Positions 1 to 8,491 are shown, counted from the first letter of the stretch. The stretch is DNA of 64,000 nt from Planctomyces sp. (GCA_016795105.1 JAEUIH010000026.1:25492-89491); one strand, 5' to 3'. The notes: a model not told the origin generated them from the sequence alone. Numbers and translations are program-made.

Positions 1-358
1 AGTGCAGCATCACGTGGACCAGTACGCCAACTCCAAGCAGGCTTACAAGTCCAAATTCAATTGAACACCATTGTCCGTAGGACATGCCCCACAGAGTCCA
101 CCCTTTGGCAGCGACACCTGGCGGAAAGACAAACTGCACAATGACAGCAGCAATTCCCAACGCGATAAAGATCACCATCAAAAGCGCGTCGAGCCAGAAA
201 TTGATTTCAGACATCGACATCCGACCGTGTTCTTCAGAAGTGTCATGCGTGGAGAGTTCGTCTTCCACAGCCTCACGCTTTGCCGGTCGGCGCATTTGAT
301 CCAGTGCGGGTGACTTTCTGGATGACGCTTCAGGAGACGTCTGACTTTCGATATCCAT
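1..358 (-). CDS. DUF4405-like membrane protein, partial at left edge
   Basis: An open frame starts at ATG 358 and runs off the left edge, so only about 119 N-terminal residues are visible. A polar stretch of about 50 residues is followed by a hydrophobic helix starting near NFWLDALLMV, a PPG turn, and a second helix containing LVHVML. The arrangement 'N-F-x-L-D, helix, GWTLWGMS.. W..I.FGL, helix, H' resembles the DUF4405 fold, a small heme-b-like membrane domain. The gene lies 56 bp after the TauE/SafE-like gene and is probably the last visible gene of the cbb3 oxidase operon. The family assignment comes from pattern recognition only. Any link to oxidase assembly or electron transfer is inferred from position. 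Confidence 0.6.
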   Translation of the reverse strand, partial: MDIESQTSPEASSRKSPALDQMRRPAKREAVEDELSTHDTSEEHGRMSMSEINFWLDALLMVIFIALGIAAVIVQFVFPPGVAAKGWTLWGMSYGQWCSIEFGLVSLLGVGVLVHVMLH

Positions 359-414
359 GGCGATGTCGGTATTCCGAGTGCATTGATTGCTTCTTACTGG
401 CTTTGCTGCCTGAA

Positions 415-1155
415 TCATGGCATTGGATTCTCTGTTTGAGAAGTACAAAGCGGACAAGACTGTGCGGCCATCTTTCCGTGATGTGCGGATGCAAATGCTA
501 TGCCACGTCCAACGGTCATCATACCCGTCATCAGTACACATACGGCAGCCACTTTGATCAGCTGCCTTCGAACGGAGACAGAAGCCATCGAGAAGCCTGT
601 TCCGGTGGCTACCATCACAGGCACAGTGCCCGCTCCAAACGCCGCCATGATGCCCAACCCGTGCAGAATATTCCCGGAACTTGCGGCGAGAGCGAGAAAT
701 GAATACACAAGTCCGCAAGGCAGAAAGCCGGTGAGAACACCTGCAATGAAGGCAGAGCCCGTTGAGCCACCCTGCAGGAACTGAGCCAGAAATCCGGCGG
801 TCAGACAGGGTTGATTCAGATTCCGTCGGGCTCGAAATCGGAGCCACCCGGCGGCATGCATTCCCTGAAGTATCAAAAGCGTTCCGGCGATGATTGCAAA
901 GATCGCCTGTGCTGAAACCGTTGAGCTTCCAGTTTTGATAATCCTGATGCCGAGCGTCGCTGCGAGCATTCCGAGAAAGCTGTACGTAAAGATTCGACCA
1001 CAACTCCATGCGAGTTGACGGAACATGGCCGAACTGATTCGGGAAGCTCCGAGACTCATCGTGGCAGAAATTCCGCCGCACATCCCGATGCAGTGGGCGG
1101 ATCCCAGAATCCCGCTCAAGAATACAAGAGGAAGGGTCATTTGTTCGAGACTCAC
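415..1155 (-). CDS. Sulfite exporter TauE/SafE-like (DsbD_2) membrane protein, cbb3 maturation type
   Basis: This is a 246-residue polytopic membrane protein with the signature HCIGMCGG at residues 21-28 and about six hydrophobic helices. A second conserved patch reads GFLPCGLVYS. This is the UreH/DsbD_2 type of the TauE/SafE group, which is commonly found beside ccoI/ccoS genes and is thought to help copper or thiol handling during cbb3 oxidase assembly. The start is GTG at 1155. It overlaps the TGA of the upstream copper ATPase (GTGA), which indicates translational coupling. The C-terminus carries a short Cys pair (CPLC) of unknown use. Exact substrate is unknown. Confidence 0.8.
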   Translation of the reverse strand: MSLEQMTLPLVFLSGILGSAHCIGMCGGISATMSLGASRISSAMFRQLAWSCGRIFTYSFLGMLAATLGIRIIKTGSSTVSAQAIFAIIAGTLLILQGMHAAGWLRFRARRNLNQPCLTAGFLAQFLQGGSTGSAFIAGVLTGFLPCGLVYSFLALAASSGNILHGLGIMAAFGAGTVPVMVATGTGFSMASVSVRRQLIKVAAVCVLMTGMMTVGRGIAFASAHHGKMAAQSCPLCTSQTENPMP

Positions 1156-3482
1156 GAACCAGCTCCCACAGAAGGATCACTCTGAGCCGACTGAGATAGT
1201 TCATCTGCTGTAGGTTGCTCGGCCTGAGTTGCGTTCAGAGCCTGGTCAGGGCGAATGCGTATCTCGGGACTAAAATTCATCAGTCGCAGAGAGTTGGTGA
1301 TGACAAGCAGGCTGCTCACAATCATCAGACCTGCCGCGACTGCAGGATTCAGGATCCCCAGTGAAGCGACAACCACGCCAGCCGCGTTATAACCAAATGC
1401 CCACATCAGATTTTGTCGGATGACTTTCCGGGTCTGTCGAGCCAATTCAATGGCCCAGGGGATGCGATTCAGATCGTTTCCAAGCAGGCAGACCTGAGCT
1501 GACTCGCGAGAAACATCAGCTCCACAACCCATGGCAACACCCATGTCGCTGGCGGCAAGGGCTGGAGCATCATTGATCCCGTCGCCAACCATCACTGTCC
1601 GTTTGCCCTGTGCTCGCAGATTAGAGACATACTTGACCTTATCCGAAGGCGAAAGCTGGCTGTGTACGATAAGCTGAGGACAATCTGGCTGCTTTTCGTT
1701 CGTCAGTGAATCAGGAATGCGGTGCGATAATTCTTTCCTGAGATGGTTTGCTCGAGCATCGCGATCACCGGTCAGAATGGAAACCGGAATTCCAATTTCG
1801 ATACAGTTGCTGATGCAGTCGGCCGCTTCGTCTCTCAGAGATTCCGTGAGCACAAACGCCATGCGCAGTTGTTGATCGACAGAAAAAGCAACGAGAGATG
1901 ATCCCGATTGATCGGCCTGCGATATCCATCGGGTCAGAACTTCATTTTCTGTGGGCTTGTCAACACAAAAATCGGGGCTACCGAGTCTTGCAATGCGGTT
2001 GTCAGCAAGAGTCGCTTCAACGCCCTTGCCGGAAACTGTTCTGATCTGTGCATCCTTCATGATCTCTGATGTGGCCAGATTTTCATTGACCTTGCCGGGA
2101 AGCAGAGCCAGCAGTTCCTGTTGAACGGCTACCGAATACGGGTGATGGGAAGATACGGCAAGCGCCAGAGCAATCTGTTGATCGGCTGTTTCATCAGTGG
2201 CTGAGTCCAGACGCAGAATCTTAAGTACGTGCGGCAGGCCAGTGGTGAGAGTTCCGGTCTTGTCGATGCAAAGGGAGTCGGCAAGAGCCAGTCGTTCGAT
2301 GGCCTCACCGCTTCGAAACAAGACCTGATGGCGGATGGCAGTGCTGAGAGCCGTCCAGACAGCAAGAGGTGTTGCGAGTCCAAGAGCGCAGGGGCAGGCA
2401 ATAAGCAGGACTGCAAGCGCATTTTGGATGGCAGTACCGATACCGGCATTCAGATGTACGAAGAATGTGACGACAGCAATCAGCGTGACAATCGGAAAGA
2501 ACCATGCAGAGACTCGATCAGCAAGAAGCTGATAATGCCCGCGTGCCGTTCGCGCTTCCTGAAGCAGTTTCAGGAGTCTTCCAAAAGACCCTTCACGAAA
2601 ACCAGCGGTTGCTCGGATTTCGATATCGCCATCAAGGTTGATTGTGCCCGACAGAACTCGATCTCCGGGCGTTCGTTCGATTGGAGTGCTCTCTCCGGTA
2701 AATACCTGTTCGTCGACCGTTGTTCTGCCCGAGATCAGCTGACCGTCTGCCGGAAACCGTTCGCCTGCTCGAATCCGAAGTCGATCTCCCGGCTGAATTT
2801 CCGAGCAGGGAATGGATTCTCGATGTGTGCCGTTCATGCGTTCGGCAGTGGTTGGCAGCAGAGCGGCAAGTTTGTCGAGCGCTTCGGTGGCTTTGTGTTT
2901 GCCTGAGGCTTCAAACCATCTGCCGAGTGTTACCGCGAGCAGAACCATTGCGCCGACTTCAAAATAGACAGACGGGATCTCGAAGATCACATTCCAGACA
3001 GAAACGGCGTAGGCCGATGCAACTCCGGTTGCGATCAACAGGTCGGTGGAGTAAATACGATTCTTCCAGCTTTCGATCGCGTTTTGCAGCAAAGGAACTC
3101 CGAGTAGCAGAAGCACCGGCAGTGAAAACACCATGCTTAGCCAGCGGAAGACCTCGAAGAGCTTTAGCTGAAATGGGTCCGGCTGTACTTCGTAAACATC
3201 GAGAGACCACATGGTCATTGTGAATGCCATGAGGTTCATCGTAAAGAAGATTGAGATGCCGAGTCGGACGATGGTCCAGCGAACAGCGCCTTCAGTTCCC
3301 TTCTCCTGAGTGATCGCATGAGCGACTCGGCAACCGTAACAGCAATAAATGGGCTCGTCGCAGGTTGCGGTCGGCTGCTGAATACCAACAGGCAGAGAGC
3401 ACCATGTACAGCAGACAACCCGATCTTCGTTCTGAAGATCGGGTTGAGCAGTCGTCCGGCGTGTGTCAGAATCGGGCATCAT
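1152..3482 (-). CDS. ccoI: Copper-translocating P-type ATPase, CcoI/FixI type
   Basis: This 776-residue P1B ATPase exports Cu(I) across the inner membrane and is required for CuB insertion into cbb3 oxidase. The N-terminal cysteine-rich metal-binding region has CCTWC near residue 24 and CCYGC near residue 47, as in FixI-type ATPases. The TGES actuator loop is at 262-265, the transmembrane CPC metal site at 363-365, the phosphorylated Asp of DKTGT at 407, and the hinge GDGINDAP follows. ATG 3482 overlaps the TGA of the upstream 63-residue gene (ATGA). Its place directly after the oxidase subunit genes supports the CcoI role over general copper detoxification. Confidence 0.93.
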   Translation of the reverse strand: MMPDSDTRRTTAQPDLQNEDRVVCCTWCSLPVGIQQPTATCDEPIYCCYGCRVAHAITQEKGTEGAVRWTIVRLGISIFFTMNLMAFTMTMWSLDVYEVQPDPFQLKLFEVFRWLSMVFSLPVLLLLGVPLLQNAIESWKNRIYSTDLLIATGVASAYAVSVWNVIFEIPSVYFEVGAMVLLAVTLGRWFEASGKHKATEALDKLAALLPTTAERMNGTHRESIPCSEIQPGDRLRIRAGERFPADGQLISGRTTVDEQVFTGESTPIERTPGDRVLSGTINLDGDIEIRATAGFREGSFGRLLKLLQEARTARGHYQLLADRVSAWFFPIVTLIAVVTFFVHLNAGIGTAIQNALAVLLIACPCALGLATPLAVWTALSTAIRHQVLFRSGEAIERLALADSLCIDKTGTLTTGLPHVLKILRLDSATDETADQQIALALAVSSHHPYSVAVQQELLALLPGKVNENLATSEIMKDAQIRTVSGKGVEATLADNRIARLGSPDFCVDKPTENEVLTRWISQADQSGSSLVAFSVDQQLRMAFVLTESLRDEAADCISNCIEIGIPVSILTGDRDARANHLRKELSHRIPDSLTNEKQPDCPQLIVHSQLSPSDKVKYVSNLRAQGKRTVMVGDGINDAPALAASDMGVAMGCGADVSRESAQVCLLGNDLNRIPWAIELARQTRKVIRQNLMWAFGYNAAGVVVASLGILNPAVAAGLMIVSSLLVITNSLRLMNFSPEIRIRPDQALNATQAEQPTADELSQSAQSDPSVGAGS

Positions 3483-3670
3483 GGAGGGGAGACCAACTCA
3501 ATCTGCATTGCCGGGAACATGTAACGAATCACATAGTAGACAGTATAAATCCAGAACCCCAGCCAGATCAGTCGAACGTACCATGGAATCAGATTTCCGC
3601 GGTAGTGATGAAAGGTGTGTTCCTGTTCGGGTGTTGGCTGTTCGGGTTGTGCTGAAGTCAATTCAGTCAT
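3479..3670 (-). CDS. Small single-helix membrane protein in the cbb3 operon
   Basis: This is a 63-residue protein with a polar, Gln/Glu-rich N-terminus and one membrane helix (WYVRLIWLGFWIYTVYYV), followed by a short tail. I chose ATG 3670 because AGGAG lies 10 bases upstream. An upstream in-frame ATG at 3691 has no clear ribosome site. It overlaps the preceding gene by 8 bp and the ATPase start by 4 bp. Size and position recall CcoQ or the membrane anchor of CcoP, but I see no sequence motif that proves either. Treat the function as unknown. Confidence 0.75.
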   Translation of the reverse strand: MTELTSAQPEQPTPEQEHTFHHYRGNLIPWYVRLIWLGFWIYTVYYVIRYMFPAMQIELVSPP

Positions 3671-4007
3671 TTCGATCGAGCTCCTGTTCATTTTCCAGCA
3701 TCAGATATTTTGGTCGCTCCAGGTCGCGGAACATTCCGTTCAGCGCGGCCCACACCAGCAACAGGAAGAAACCACTGCTTGCGAGCAGGTAATTGATCAC
3801 AGGCGTGATTGCAAAGCCGCCTTCCGTTCCCCCTTCCGTAATCGCCATCAGTTCCCGAAACTTCATCACAAACCCAAGCATGCTGGGAATGAGAATCAGA
3901 ATTCCGAGCACAATGGTGACTGTCCATGCGGCGGACCGACCACCTCGAGACGGCCCGGAGCTGACCGCCACTGCTTCCGCTGAATTTGACATTTTGGGAT
4001 GACTCAC
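3663..4007 (-). CDS. Small two-helix membrane protein in the cbb3 operon
   Basis: This is a 114-residue protein with two predicted membrane helices (TVTIVLGILILIPSMLGFV and VINYLLASSGFFLLLVWAAL) and a charged C-terminus. The start is GTG at 4007. AGGAGG lies 7 bases upstream and the GTG overlaps the TGA of ccoO (GTGA), so this start is well supported. No heme or metal-binding motif is visible. It lies between ccoO and the copper ATPase and is likely an accessory subunit or assembly factor of this oxidase. I do not recognise a named family. Confidence 0.8.
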   Translation of the reverse strand: MSHPKMSNSAEAVAVSSGPSRGGRSAAWTVTIVLGILILIPSMLGFVMKFRELMAITEGGTEGGFAITPVINYLLASSGFFLLLVWAALNGMFRDLERPKYLMLENEQELDRND

Positions 4008-4702
4008 TGTCCGGCCTCCTCTTCAGCTTCAGGTTTCACCAGTGGAGAAGGCACATAGGATTCGTAGTAAGGATAGCTTTCAAGCCATGAGCCGAGCCAC
4101 TGGACATAGGTCATGATGGCGAGGCCTCGTTCGTTTGGTTTGTCCGGAGACCCGTCAAAGAACCATGGGTAGTCGGGCATTGGGGAGCCTTCGGACAGAT
4201 CGAGTGGATGATAAAAATGGACCGCATGCCAGTCGTTTGATCGACGTCCCCCTTCACGACTCAGGTCCGGGCCAACGCGTCGAGTCCCGAACAGAACCGG
4301 TCGCTGCAGTTCGTTCTGATATTCCCAGGAACGTGACACGGGACCGAATCGCTGCTCTTCGTTGGATACAGGCCGTACAAACTGACTGTGGCAGTGCCAG
4401 CATCCTTCACCCACATAAATCTTGTGGCCTCTGCGAAGTGCCGTTGCACACTGTTCATTCCACCACTTCTCGTTTTCCTCCGGAGCTTCGGGAGGAGTCC
4501 CGTAGGCTTTTTCAAAGGATTCCGGGAAGCGGCGGGCAAGGTCTTCAAACTGATATCGCAGGTTGGGCGTGATCAGTTCTTCGACTTTCTTCTCGGGAAT
4601 ATTTTTGTACATCAACGCTGGAACGAATGCGTTGGAGACAAAAGCAAGGGCGAAGAACCCGATCCCTGCCACAAACACAATTCCTGATTTACTTTCAAAC
4701 AT
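4004..4702 (-). CDS. ccoO: cbb3-type cytochrome c oxidase subunit II (CcoO/FixO), mono-heme
   Basis: This 232-residue protein has one N-terminal membrane helix and a periplasmic cytochrome c domain. The heme-c motif CWHCH is at residues 101-105, followed by SQFVRPV as in CcoO. The probable axial methionine is M175 in GSPMPDYPW, and the WLGSW motif near the C-terminus is also CcoO-like. It passes electrons from a c-type donor to the CcoN heme/copper centre. It lies 57 bp after ccoN and is translationally coupled to the next gene. Length is within the usual CcoO range. Confidence 0.95.
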   Translation of the reverse strand: MFESKSGIVFVAGIGFFALAFVSNAFVPALMYKNIPEKKVEELITPNLRYQFEDLARRFPESFEKAYGTPPEAPEENEKWWNEQCATALRRGHKIYVGEGCWHCHSQFVRPVSNEEQRFGPVSRSWEYQNELQRPVLFGTRRVGPDLSREGGRRSNDWHAVHFYHPLDLSEGSPMPDYPWFFDGSPDKPNERGLAIMTYVQWLGSWLESYPYYESYVPSPLVKPEAEEEAGQ

Positions 4703-4759
4703 GAGTTCAGCACCTTAGCTGACCGGAAACGAACCGGAAAAATTGCGATCTGAAGTTGA

Positions 4760-6160
4760 TTAAGCTCGAACGGCCTTCTCTTTTGCGGCGGCCTGCATTG
4801 TCAGCCGGATGTTTTGAGCAAATGCCAGCAATCCGCCAAACATTGCAAGTCCCGCGATGACTCGGAGGACCCAGAATGGGTAAGAGAAGTCCACGGATGC
4901 ATCCCAGGGTTCCAGAGCGGCCCACGACCATCCCTGGAAGACACCCAGAAGAATCAGGTCGCCTGCCATGAACCCGACACCAATAGTGGACAGCCAGTAA
5001 TGCCATTCGAGCAGGTTCTGGCTGGCCCATGGGCGGTTGAGCATTCTTGGGAAGAGGTGAATCATCATTCCCATAATCCACATGGAGAATACTCCGAACA
5101 TCACCATATGGGCATGTCCAACAACCCAGTCACTGAAGTGGATGATCTTCTGAAACGTCAGAGTCACCTGGAACGAACACTGCAGGCATGTCAGGAAGTA
5201 GTAGATCATGCCGGTATAGAAGAATCGAATAGGAATGTTGGTCTTCACGACTCCGGCATTGCCCCAGAGCGTTCCAAAGAAGTTGATCACCACGGTCGTG
5301 ACGACCAGTTCAACAGCAATCGTGGAAACAACCGCACCGTACTGGAGGAACATCGGGATCGGTGTGTACAGAAAGTGGTGAATACCCTGAAGAGGATAGA
5401 AGAATGCCAGACCCCAGAATCCAACAAGAGACAGACCGTGACTCCAGATCGGCTTCTTGAGAATGATCGGGACAAAGTAGTACATCAATCCCCATCCCAG
5501 GGGAGTTACGAACAAACCGACAAGGTCATGAATGAACAGCCCGCCAACCGCTCCGGCACTCGTTCCCCCGACATAATACTGGGGCATAAAATTGCCCATC
5601 GCATAAGTCAGGAACGTCCATACAAAGGCCGCCATGAAGTACCACAGCGTGACATACATGGGGCCTTTCATGCGGGCGATTGGTGTCATGAAGTTGATTG
5701 CGACCAGCAGGAGGCCAAGCTGGGCAACCGGGTCGATCCACACCGGTGTTTCACCCCATTCCAGAGCCTGAGCTTCTCCGAAGAGAATCCCGACAGCGGT
5801 GGCTCCCACGACAAACTGCCAGGCCCCGTAGATCAGCCACGACAGATGCTTATTGAAGACAGGCTGAAGTGTAAGTCGAGGAATCGACCAGTGAAGACAA
5901 CCCAGAAAGCCGTTTGCCAGGAATCCATAAGCAACGGCATTGGTGTGAATCATGCGCCAGCGGCCGGCAGAGAAAATCTCAATCCCGTTGAGCGGATTGT
6001 GCCGGATCAGCTGCATGGCCATCAGGATACCGGCCACCATTGAAGTACCAAGAAAGATGAGAGCGGTGATAAAGTACCACCGCACGATTTTTTCGTCGAC
6101 AAGATCATGGTGGGTATGCGCTTCGGCATGGGCCCCGGTCGATATTGACGCTGCACTCAT
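4760..6160 (-). CDS. ccoN: cbb3-type cytochrome c oxidase catalytic subunit I (CcoN/FixN)
   Basis: This 466-residue, 12-helix heme-copper oxidase subunit reduces O2 at a high-affinity binuclear centre. Visible ligands are H72 (low-spin heme b), H211, H261 and H262 (CuB), and H349 and H351 in VVGHAHMVMFG (heme b3 and heme b). Y255 lies six residues before H261, matching the cross-linked active-site tyrosine of C-family oxidases. The His-rich N-terminus (HAEAHTHH) is unusual but lies outside the core. The neighbours ccoO and ccoI confirm the C-type assignment. No separate ccoP is fused or adjacent. Confidence 0.96.
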   Translation of the reverse strand: MSAASISTGAHAEAHTHHDLVDEKIVRWYFITALIFLGTSMVAGILMAMQLIRHNPLNGIEIFSAGRWRMIHTNAVAYGFLANGFLGCLHWSIPRLTLQPVFNKHLSWLIYGAWQFVVGATAVGILFGEAQALEWGETPVWIDPVAQLGLLLVAINFMTPIARMKGPMYVTLWYFMAAFVWTFLTYAMGNFMPQYYVGGTSAGAVGGLFIHDLVGLFVTPLGWGLMYYFVPIILKKPIWSHGLSLVGFWGLAFFYPLQGIHHFLYTPIPMFLQYGAVVSTIAVELVVTTVVINFFGTLWGNAGVVKTNIPIRFFYTGMIYYFLTCLQCSFQVTLTFQKIIHFSDWVVGHAHMVMFGVFSMWIMGMMIHLFPRMLNRPWASQNLLEWHYWLSTIGVGFMAGDLILLGVFQGWSWAALEPWDASVDFSYPFWVLRVIAGLAMFGGLLAFAQNIRLTMQAAAKEKAVRA

Positions 6161-6258
6161 TTTGCTTTGCTCGCGTTCCAGAGAAATCTATAACTGTGTA
6201 AGTTTCAGAGTGTTCAGAGACAGGAATCTTTTGAGTCGTTCATTCCAAAACGATCTTC

Positions 6259-6939
6259 TCAGTGACTGGCATGCCCGGTCTCTGTTGGTCGCATGTATGG
6301 AACATACGCACCAAAAGGTGCCAGCAGAGCCATTGTCCATCCAAAGACAAGATGAGTCGCCAGCGCGACATACCATGGAATCTGTGTCACGATCCAGTCG
6401 CCGCCGAACAAGGCAGGCTGCAGCCACGACAGGATCAGATAAAAATTGACAATCCACACGGCCGTCGCCAGGATCGTTCCTACAATGAGCCGGGTTCCTG
6501 TTGACTTCGTGAGTGCAAGGCGGGCAATCGCCACATGGAAGAGACTTCCCAAAACCATGCCGGTGCCGATATACAGACAACATCCAAGTGCCAGTATCAT
6601 TCCGTCATCAATTACGTAGGCATTGCCTTCGGCAGTACCAAGGGCCGGTGCCTGCTCACCCAACGGGAACGTCAGATAAATCCGAATCAGTTCGAGGGGG
6701 TGTTTGCCGGCAATCGTGGAGCCAATCACGTTGAACAGGAGGCTCGCCATGGCTGCGACCCCTCCGAGAACAAAGCCGGAGGTCAGATAGAATCCGGTGT
6801 AGAACTTTTCCGGATGCCATTGGCTGTCAGCATTCTCGGCGGCAAGTTCCGCTTCAAGTGCATTCACCTGAGCTTTGAGTTGAGTGAGTGATGCACGCTT
6901 TTCTTCGATCTTCTTCGTATCAGGCATAGCAGATGTCAC
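6259..6939 (-). CDS. Coiled-coil plus four-helix membrane protein of the cbb3 operon, unknown function
   Basis: This is a 226-residue protein. Residues 8-40 look like a short coiled coil (KIEEKRASLTQLKAQVNALE). Four or so membrane helices follow, with conserved-looking aromatic and Gly residues. No CxxCH or obvious metal site is visible. It sits between the di-heme cytochrome gene and ccoN, 98 bp before ccoN. Because it precedes the catalytic subunit in the transcript, it may be a structural partner that docks the lipoprotein cytochrome or replaces a missing small subunit. That is inference from position. A nearby in-frame ATG (MPDTKK) is an alternative start. Confidence 0.8.
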   Translation of the reverse strand: MTSAMPDTKKIEEKRASLTQLKAQVNALEAELAAENADSQWHPEKFYTGFYLTSGFVLGGVAAMASLLFNVIGSTIAGKHPLELIRIYLTFPLGEQAPALGTAEGNAYVIDDGMILALGCCLYIGTGMVLGSLFHVAIARLALTKSTGTRLIVGTILATAVWIVNFYLILSWLQPALFGGDWIVTQIPWYVALATHLVFGWTMALLAPFGAYVPYMRPTETGHASH

Positions 6940-7004
6940 ACAGGATAGAGGGCGTTGATGGAAGGCCCAGACAGTCGGCTGCCGGGCACTGAACCGCGAT
7001 ACCG

Positions 7005-8075
7005 CTACTCCGCTCCGGCCTCCGGAGTCGCAGCGGATGCATCTGCCGGAACCGGAGTGTTGTAAGGCTTGATCAGACCGGCTGGCACTGCTTCACCTTC
7101 ACGCCTGCGGTTCGAAATATGGAGCACATAGGCGACCAGGTCCCAGATTGTGTCCGGCTCTGACTGAAGTGCACTCTGAAATCCAGGCATTGGACTTCCA
7201 TTGATTCCATTCTGAATTCGACGGTAAATATCGATGGGCTCCTGGCCACCATGCAGCATTCCGGAAGTCAGGTCGGCAGCACGAGTAGGAAACCCCCAGG
7301 AATCGTTGCCAATATTGTCCTTGGTCTGACCCCGACCGTCTTCCCCGTGGCATTTGCTGCAGCCTCGAGTCAAAAACGCCTGACGGCCTCTGGTCACGCG
7401 CTCTTCCGTGAGTTCCGGTTCTGGTGTGAGTGGCTGCGTCAGAGTCGATTCAACAGTCTTCCAGCGATCTGTGACGGTCTCTACGGCATCAACCACCATG
7501 TCCTCTTCCAGAACTTCGGCAGCCTGGACTTCCATGCCGATCTGGTATTCAAGCTCTCCACGCTGAGACAATACCAATACATAGTCGACAACGGCATCAA
7601 GGTCCTTCTTTGAGAGAAGGTTGAAGGCCGGCATGGATGTACCAGTGACGCCCCGCTTCAAAGTATAGAGCAGGTCGTCTCGTCGAGGCTTCCCTCCATA
7701 CGGAGTCGATGTGAACTTATAAATGCCTCGGGTGTAGTCGCGTGGGCGAGGATACATGAATGCGGCCGATGCTCCGTTGCCATCGCCGTTGATTCCATGA
7801 CACTGTACGCAACGCTTCAAATACACTTCCTGACCATACTTTAAATGCAGTGACCGATCGAAATCAGGCTTGCCTTCCGCAACGATCTGTGGGCGGGCGA
7901 CCGTTCCTGAATGCTCACGAACTGCCTCCTGGACCTTGGGGACTTCCTCACCAGGAAGTTCCTGAACGAGCTTGCTGGATGTCCACTGAAGAGGTTCCGC
8001 TCGCTCACAGCCAGTCGTCAGCATAACGCCGCCAACGATCATGAGAAAACGCCAGACGGATTGAGACCATCGCAT
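7005..8075 (-). CDS. Di-heme cytochrome c lipoprotein, first gene of the cbb3 operon
   Basis: From ATG 8075 the protein has 356 residues, a lipoprotein signal peptide ending at C23 (MLTTGC), and two class-I cytochrome c domains. Domain 1 has CVQCH at 89-93 with a likely Met ligand at M148 (GTSMPAF). Domain 2 has CSKCH at 239-243 with M296 (GSPMPGF). A longer frame from 8132 would put a non-signal sequence in front of the signal peptide, so 8075 is preferred. Two heme c groups are what CcoP normally supplies. This membrane-anchored protein is therefore a candidate functional replacement for CcoP, although the anchor is a lipid rather than a helix. Confidence 0.88.
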   Translation of the reverse strand: MRWSQSVWRFLMIVGGVMLTTGCERAEPLQWTSSKLVQELPGEEVPKVQEAVREHSGTVARPQIVAEGKPDFDRSLHLKYGQEVYLKRCVQCHGINGDGNGASAAFMYPRPRDYTRGIYKFTSTPYGGKPRRDDLLYTLKRGVTGTSMPAFNLLSKKDLDAVVDYVLVLSQRGELEYQIGMEVQAAEVLEEDMVVDAVETVTDRWKTVESTLTQPLTPEPELTEERVTRGRQAFLTRGCSKCHGEDGRGQTKDNIGNDSWGFPTRAADLTSGMLHGGQEPIDIYRRIQNGINGSPMPGFQSALQSEPDTIWDLVAYVLHISNRRREGEAVPAGLIKPYNTPVPADASAATPEAGAE

Positions 8076-8116
8076 AGATAACGACCCACTCACAATGAGA
8101 TCATGTTCGAACAGAA

Positions 8117-8175
8117 ATACCGTGTCAGCCAAAACACCGTGTCAGCCAAAATACTGTGTCAGCCAAAATACTGTG
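8117..8175. repeat. 17-bp tandem repeat, about 3.5 copies
   Basis: Three consecutive 17-base units start at 8117, 8134 and 8151. They share the core CGTGTCAGCCAAA with one or two changes each, and a half copy follows. They lie in the predicted leader of the cbb3 operon transcript, between the sigma-54 promoter and the cytochrome start. Confidence 0.85.
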
Positions 8176-8223
8176 CACACCATTCCAGTCCGGATTGACT
8201 GAATGTTGACTGGCAACCTGAAT

Positions 8224-8239
8224 TGCAGAGCGCATGCCA
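8224..8239 (-). promoter_or_regulatory. Sigma-54 (-24/-12) promoter of the cbb3 oxidase operon
   Basis: On the minus strand the site reads TGGCATGCGCTCTGCA. The GG and GC dinucleotides are separated by exactly 10 bases, as sigma-54 promoters require, and 14 of 16 positions fit the TGGCAC-R-N4-TTGCW consensus. The predicted transcription start is near 8213, about 138 bases before the cytochrome ATG at 8075. The gene just upstream encodes a sigma-54 activator with GAFTGA. Confidence 0.7.
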
Positions 8240-8336
8240 ATTGATGAAGATTTCGAAGTCGAAGTTCAACTTTATTGGATCGATTGAGTTTCATCAGCCT
8301 TCGAAAAGTAGGTGAATCCCGCCCGACCCGAAAAAA

Positions 8337-8346
8337 TTCAGCATTC
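8337..8346. promoter_or_regulatory. Candidate activator-binding decamer TTCAGCATTC, copy 1
   Basis: The same ten bases recur at 9993-10002 in front of the NtrC-family gene. This copy lies about 100 bp upstream of the sigma-54 promoter, the usual distance for an enhancer-binding protein. It is followed by TTTTGAA, giving a loose TTC-N11-GAA symmetry. Binding is inference only. Confidence 0.3.
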
Positions 8347-8459
8347 TTTTGAATTCAAATCTGCCGGTGTTCGAGGTTCCGTGAATCGCTAACTCTGAGA
8401 CCACTCGACCGTTTTCAGGAATGGATGCATCCTGGAATCGGATGTGTGCACCCAGGCAC

Positions 8460-8484
8460 ACCGCACAGCGGCGCGCTGTGCGGT
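8460..8484 (-). terminator. GC-rich hairpin after the NtrC-family gene
   Basis: A perfect inverted repeat has arms ACCGCACAGC at 8460-8469 and GCTGTGCGGT at 8475-8484 with a 5-base loop. It begins 8 bases after the regulator stop codon. No T-run follows on the minus strand, so it may be a weak or factor-dependent terminator, or a REP-like element. Confidence 0.45.
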
Positions 8485-8491
8485 TCTGGAG

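Larger units (their letters stand above)
8076..8491. other. Regulatory intergenic region between the NtrC-family gene and the cbb3 operon
   Basis: This 416-bp gap has no credible gene. Reading leftward, in the direction of transcription, it holds a hairpin just after the regulator stop codon and an AT-rich stretch with the decamer TTCAGCATTC at 8337-8346. Then come a sigma-54 promoter at 8224-8239 and a 17-bp tandem repeat at 8117-8175. Confidence 0.7.

Noticed and set aside
4814..6043. Long open frame (409 codons) on the plus strand opposite ccoN
   Set aside because: ccoN on the minus strand has all heme and copper ligands. The antisense product is rich in His, Gln and Arg and matches nothing, as expected from codon bias of the opposite strand.
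8117..8175. Short CRISPR or phage-type array
   Set aside because: Units are 17 bp and directly abut each other with no spacers.
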